This document shows, piece after piece, positions 60,352-64,000 of a stretch of 64,000 bases of DNA. The DNA lies in NCBI RefSeq assembly GCF_965137005.1, contig NZ_CBCRXM010000005.1, forward strand, positions 134,333-198,332, in the 5' to 3' direction. Numbering within the stretch: the first letter of the stretch is position 1; each line of letters begins with the position of its first letter. The notes under the pieces were generated by a model that saw only the letters and a list, made by a program, of their open reading frames with translations, ran no database searches and had not been told where the DNA came from. This stretch comes from Sphingomonas_O antarctica. Its GTDB lineage: Bacteria; Pseudomonadota; Alphaproteobacteria; Sphingomonadales; Sphingomonadaceae. The position numbers and the translations under genes are program-made.

Positions 60352-62097
60352 TTGCGAACGATTAACTTTATGCTGGCTGCGAGCGTGCTGTCGCTCGGAC
60401 TGGCGTCCGGCGCACACGCAACTGTGATTCTCGGCAGCTCGTCGGACCTGAAGGACGAGTATGTCGACCTTGAGCAGCGCGAATACGTCGCGCCGGTTGC
60501 CAGCGATTTCACGTCTGGCGGCTCGGCTGCCGTGCCGCTGCTCGCAGGAAGTATTGGCACACAGCGCCAGTCGCCGGCTTTTGTCCCGAATGGCGTCGTG
60601 GTGAAAAGCTTCGAGGGCATCAGCCAATATGACGTTGCCAGTTATTCGCGCAATTTCATCCCGCCGGACACGATGGGTGCGGTCGGAAAGACGCAGTATT
60701 CGGAATTCGTCAACGGCGGCTTTGCCGTGTTCGACAAGTCCGGCACGGTCGTCAAAGCGATTTCAGACGTCGCTTTTTGGAACGCGGCTGGCCAGACCAG
60801 CGCCAATGGCGACACTCGTGTGATGTACGACAAGTCAGCGGACCGTTGGATCGCGTTGTCGTTTGCGTCGAGCGTCGCGAACATCCAGATCGCGGTTTCT
60901 GACACCGCGAATGCCGCTGGCACATGGAAATCGACCGTGTTCACCGGCTTTGCTGGCGGAACCGCGGACTATCCGACGCTCGCGCTTGACGACAGCGCGG
61001 TGTATATCGGGACCAACAATTTCAACTCGGCGGGCAGCTTCCGCGGCACGACGCTGAACGTAATTCCGTTGTCGAGCCTGGTCAGCGCCGCCGCGCCGAC
61101 GACGGCTGGCCTTAAGCAGTTTGTCACACCGTACAGCCCCACCACCGGCGGGGTTGATGGTGGTTACGCCATTCAGGGCGTCAACCAGAGTGGAAACGGC
61201 ACCAACGGTAAGGTTGCTGCGGTGTCGCTTTTCTATGCTGCCCTCGCAACGTGGGACATCACCAATGCGGGAACGCCTGGAGCGGCGCGGGTCAACGGCG
61301 CTTATGTCGATGGGACGGCCGACTATGACGGCAACGATGCCGCTCGCCAGCCCAATGCTCTGCCGGACGTAAATCCCAATCCGCCGACGAGCGGCAATTA
61401 CTTTCCGAGCAACGACCGGGTCATCGACACGCTCGATGATCGGGTCGGATCGAGCGTTTATGAAGTGAATGGGCGCATCTACACCGTGCACACCGTGACA
61501 CCGACTGGCGGCGATCACACCGTCGTCCGTATCGATGTCATCGACGCCGCGACCAACACCGTGTTGGACGAGCACGACATCGGCGATGCGACCCACGATT
61601 TTTGGGAAGGCTCATTGGCAGTCAACAACCTGGGTCAGGTTGTCGTTGCCTACAATCGCTCGGGCTCAAACGCGGCGGATGGCAAAATCAGCTTCCTCGC
61701 CACGACTTACAGCACGGGCGTAACCGGAAAACTGACTCAGCGTGGGGCCACTCAACTGCTCCAGGTCAGCGCGGTGGACGACTACCACAACGGTTCGGTC
61801 GATGGGCAGGTCGCGTCGGGCCGTCAGCGTTGGGGCGATTATAGTGCCGTTTCGCTTGATCCCAGCGATAGCAAGAGTTTTTGGGTCGTCGGCGAGTTCG
61901 CTCGCGAATATAACGATGGTACCGACCATCCCGGCGGCACCGGTGGCTCGCGCTGGGGCACCTGGATTTCGCAAATCAGCCTGAGCACGACAGCGGTCCC
62001 TGAACCGTCGCAATGGGCGCTGATGTTCTCGGGCTTCGGCCTTCTTGGCGGCGTGGCCCGTCGCCGGCGTGCCGCTTTGAAGGTGACCTACGCCTAA
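60352..62097 (+). CDS. Large PEPxxWA-CTERM surface protein
   Basis: A 581-residue exported protein, TTG start with GGGGAAG upstream. The signal peptide is followed by a large domain with beta-propeller character (DTRVMYDKSADRWIALSFAS, YPTLALDDSAVYIGTNNFN and similar). The C-terminus is VPEPSQWALMFSGFGLLGG with a basic tail (RRRR), the exosortase-type sorting signal. A strong terminator follows. It probably ends up on the cell surface or in the matrix. Confidence 0.88.
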   Translation: MRTINFMLAASVLSLGLASGAHATVILGSSSDLKDEYVDLEQREYVAPVASDFTSGGSAAVPLLAGSIGTQRQSPAFVPNGVVVKSFEGISQYDVASYSRNFIPPDTMGAVGKTQYSEFVNGGFAVFDKSGTVVKAISDVAFWNAAGQTSANGDTRVMYDKSADRWIALSFASSVANIQIAVSDTANAAGTWKSTVFTGFAGGTADYPTLALDDSAVYIGTNNFNSAGSFRGTTLNVIPLSSLVSAAAPTTAGLKQFVTPYSPTTGGVDGGYAIQGVNQSGNGTNGKVAAVSLFYAALATWDITNAGTPGAARVNGAYVDGTADYDGNDAARQPNALPDVNPNPPTSGNYFPSNDRVIDTLDDRVGSSVYEVNGRIYTVHTVTPTGGDHTVVRIDVIDAATNTVLDEHDIGDATHDFWEGSLAVNNLGQVVVAYNRSGSNAADGKISFLATTYSTGVTGKLTQRGATQLLQVSAVDDYHNGSVDGQVASGRQRWGDYSAVSLDPSDSKSFWVVGEFAREYNDGTDHPGGTGGSRWGTWISQISLSTTAVPEPSQWALMFSGFGLLGGVARRRRAALKVTYA

Positions 62098-62146
62098 ATA
62101 CGAAGGTGGCCGGGAGCGTCCCACACACGCTTTCCCGGCCATTAGG

Positions 62147-62184
62147 AGGCTTGCCGCGCTTACCAGTGCGGCAAGCCTTTTCGT
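62147..62184 (+). terminator. Rho-independent terminator after the PEP-CTERM gene
   Basis: An 11-bp stem (AGGCTTGCCGC with GCGGCAAGCCT) and a ten-base loop are followed by TTTTCGTT. A second GC-rich repeat (GGCCGGGA with TCCCGGCC) lies just before it. This is a convincing intrinsic terminator. Confidence 0.85.
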
Positions 62185-62203
62185 TGCAGCGGCGCCTGTT
62201 CAT

Positions 62204-62593
62204 CTAAAGTTGAAAACGCCTGCTTGGGACAGTTGGAGCGGACCGGGCATCAGCTTTACTCAGGTCGCCGGATTCGCCGACATTCAGCTCGATTGTGCGA
62301 TGATCCGGGCGCCACTGCCGCATGGTCTTCCGCCAGCGGGCAAGTTCGTTTTGGAAGGTGACCGGCAATCTGCGCATCCGGGCCCACAACTTGTTGAGAG
62401 CGCCAACGGCCATTCGAATGCGGTCCCGGCCCACATCATGGGCAAAATCGCTGGCAAACGGTTGCTGCTGTCGATCATGTCGCCTGGCATAAAGAAGGCG
62501 AATTATATTTTGGTCCACGGCGGCGGCCCTGGTCCCTTCCGCTGCCTGTAGCCGATGATGTTTGCACGGCGGATCGAACTCCAGGACGACCAA
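62204..62593 (-). CDS. Uncertain hypothetical reading frame
   Basis: A reading frame of 129 residues on the minus strand, rich in Arg and Gln, with no recognised domain. It overlaps the start of the MarR-like gene by 39 bases if the first ATG is used; a GTG near 62525 would avoid this. An alternative frame of 113 residues on the plus strand (62210-62551) covers the same stretch. I cannot decide which, if either, is real. It is recorded because the interval is otherwise empty. Confidence 0.25.
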   Translation of the reverse strand: MVVLEFDPPCKHHRLQAAEGTRAAAVDQNIIRLLYARRHDRQQQPFASDFAHDVGRDRIRMAVGALNKLWARMRRLPVTFQNELARWRKTMRQWRPDHRTIELNVGESGDLSKADARSAPTVPSRRFQL

Positions 62594-62965
62594 CCCAACA
62601 AACGGTCATGGTGGCTGGATGATCTCGATCGGGCGGCCCACATCGCACAGAGGCTCGACCGGCAAGTCGATGGCTGGCTGAGCGGATTCGAGCTTCCACA
62701 GCCGGTTATCCGCATACTCATCGCCCTACACCAGTCGCCGGGAACGCCGCAGCGTGTGATCGGCGAGCAAATAGACATGTCGCCACCCCAGATCAGCCGC
62801 AACGTCAAAGATCTGATCGAGCATGGCCTGATCGACGTGGATCAATCGTTCTCGGAGCGCCTTCGTGTCCTGAGATTGACCTACGCTGGGCAGCTTCGGG
62901 CACGCGAACTCGTAAACGCGCGCAAGGCTGCCTTCGCTGCCTCTATTGACGCCATCGCGGTTTAG
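62555..62965 (+). CDS. MarR-like winged-helix regulator
   Basis: A 136-residue protein with the MarR core: PQPVIRILIALHQSPGTPQRVIGEQIDMSPPQISRNVKDLIEHGLI forms the helix-turn-helix and the recognition helix, and the wing follows. The N-terminal dimer helices are short. It stands directly upstream of a GNAT gene, a common pairing. Targets are unknown. Confidence 0.82.
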   Translation: MMFARRIELQDDQPNKRSWWLDDLDRAAHIAQRLDRQVDGWLSGFELPQPVIRILIALHQSPGTPQRVIGEQIDMSPPQISRNVKDLIEHGLIDVDQSFSERLRVLRLTYAGQLRARELVNARKAAFAASIDAIAV

Positions 62966-63034
62966 GATCGCCCGCTCGTCTTGAGCATGGCGCGGTTTCA
63001 AAGGGTGCCAGGTTCGGAGGGTGAGAAGCCTACG

Positions 63035-63511
63035 ATGTCTCCGCTTGGTCCTAAAGACGCAATATTTTTGTTTAATTGGATTTTAGCTGCACTCCCCACA
63101 AGCCTTACCAATCAGCCTCAGTTTTTAGCATTTGCGAGCGGCACTCTTTCCGACGCACTGGCGCGATGGCCGGTGTTCAATGATAGCGCTGGAGTGGCTT
63201 TGCGGGATGCCGACGGCAGCATCGTAGCAGCCTGCGCTATCATAGCCGATCCGACGGCCAACTCGGCAACATTGGCCGGCCCTTTCGTCGAGCCAGGCTA
63301 TCGTCGGAGAGGGCTGGCGACTCTAATGCTGGAAGAGTGCCAATCAATTTGCGTGCGACAAAACATCGTTGAACTAACATCGTGCATTCCCACCCGCGAC
63401 TGCAACATGTGCCGTTTCTTGCTCGCTGCGGGGTTCGAGATCGACCGGAATGCCAAAGCAATTGTCGAACTTGGCAGCCGAGCTTGGGAAACGCTGAAGC
63501 GCGATCTCTGA
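63035..63511 (+). CDS. GNAT-family N-acetyltransferase
   Basis: A 158-residue GNAT protein. The acetyl-CoA motif is PFVEPGYRRRGLATLMLEEC, with RRRGLA in the Q/RxxGxG/A position. The C-terminal MCRFLLAAGFEIDRNAKAIVEL fits the last strands. The start could also be 62987; 63035 gives a standard length. It lies 70-120 bases behind the MarR-like gene and may be regulated by it. The substrate is unknown. Confidence 0.78.
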   Translation: MSPLGPKDAIFLFNWILAALPTSLTNQPQFLAFASGTLSDALARWPVFNDSAGVALRDADGSIVAACAIIADPTANSATLAGPFVEPGYRRRGLATLMLEECQSICVRQNIVELTSCIPTRDCNMCRFLLAAGFEIDRNAKAIVELGSRAWETLKRDL

Positions 63512-63737
63512 GCCCTTTGACTATATTGAAGTCAAAATTTCGGCCGGCAACCTGATAGGATAATAGGGAGCCTGCCAACGGCTAATCACAGTCAGGGAAA
63601 ATCATGGGACATCCGCAATAAAACTCATTGAGTGGCGAAATCTAATGTCAGCTAACCACCCAATAACGCAAATTTGCCCGAAATCTGGTCGCATCAAGAA
63701 GCTGCTAGGCGGTTTCGATCAGTTCCGACCGGTCGGC
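63512..63737. other. Intergenic stretch without identified gene
   Basis: This AT-richer stretch between the GNAT gene and the second IS6 relic shows no gene, RNA structure or repeat that I can support. Confidence 0.5.
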
Positions 63738-63890
63738 TGGGTGCTGTCAATCTAATGCGAACTCGTCTCCAAACGATGGTGGTCAATCTTCGAGCGCAGC
63801 ATATCGGCCGCAAACATTGGGCCAAATCTGTTCCACCATTGACGCACTGTCTCGTGGCAAATGTCGATGCCGCGCTCGAACAGATGGGGT
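63738..63890 (-). mobile_element. IS6-family insertion sequence relic 2 (internally deleted)
   Basis: On the minus strand, LFERGIDICHETVRQWW followed by NRFGPMFAAD is a piece of the N-terminal helix-turn-helix region of an IS6-type transposase. The DDE domain that should follow is missing. After FAAD the sequence jumps to an element end that matches relic 1 over about 38 bases (CTAATGCGAAC and flanks). The sequence upstream (63890-64000) no longer matches the family. It is a dead remnant in the same orientation as relic 1. Confidence 0.75.
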
Positions 63891-64000
63891 GGTTGCCGCC
63901 CTCCCCAGACGGCATCGCAATGTGCCAAAGTGTGGTGTTTACAGCTACTCAGCGGAAAGGACGGCAACCGTGACGAAGGATATTATGATTGGGGTAGATC

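Noticed and set aside
1..64000. CRISPR arrays, rRNA or tRNA genes, phage structural genes
   Set aside because: No regularly spaced repeats, no rRNA-like or cloverleaf-like stretches and no capsid, tail or terminase-like reading frames were seen.

Overview
The window is GC-rich, densely coding bacterial DNA. Two TonB-dependent receptors, two proteins ending in a PEPxxWA-CTERM signal, an M13 peptidase and the overall gene style point to an alphaproteobacterium, most likely a sphingomonad (Sphingomonadales). This placement is inferred from gene content. No rRNA, tRNA or CRISPR array was seen.

Left edge (1-6.3 kb): the 3' end of a ferredoxin-type FAD reductase, a large secreted propeller-amidohydrolase, the GTPase RsgA, and a membrane-anchored Vgb-like propeller protein.

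Core (6.4-47.6 kb): about 40 genes form a catabolic gene cluster. They sit in tightly overlapping operons with ATGA, GTGA and TTGA junctions. The cluster encodes two TonB receptors, an MFS transporter and a set of C-N hydrolases: three PuuE/NodB-like proteins, an isochorismatase-fold amidase, an amidase-signature enzyme and a nitrilase homologue with altered catalytic residues. It also encodes acid and CoA chemistry: a LeuCD-type hydro-lyase, an HMG-CoA-lyase-like enzyme, three class III CoA-transferases, a CitE-like lyase, a MaoC hydratase, an acyl-CoA dehydrogenase, an enoyl-CoA hydratase, two MmgE/PrpD proteins and an acyl-CoA ligase. Redox enzymes and several families of unknown function complete it. 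One GntR/UTRA regulator lies in the middle. Seven copies of a palindrome centred on TTGTCCGGACAA (12.1, 26.0, 26.7, 32.4, 34.7, 42.6 and 46.8 kb) lie at or near operon heads, mostly between divergent operons. I read this as one regulon of about 41 kb for uptake and breakdown of an unidentified, probably nitrogen-containing (cyclic amide or imide) compound, passing through branched-chain dicarboxylic acids and their CoA esters. The substrate is not determined by the sequence.

Right part (47.6-64 kb): an M13 metallopeptidase, then a mosaic region. It holds two relics of IS6-family elements (about 50.0-50.25 and 63.74-63.9 kb). One of these has cut a secreted-protein gene exactly where its PEP-CTERM signal should begin. 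Between them are two intact PEP-CTERM proteins, a histidine kinase/LuxR response regulator pair, a thioredoxin-like/DUF2892/ECF sigma operon, TetR, MarR and GNAT genes, and truncated MFS and SDR gene remnants.
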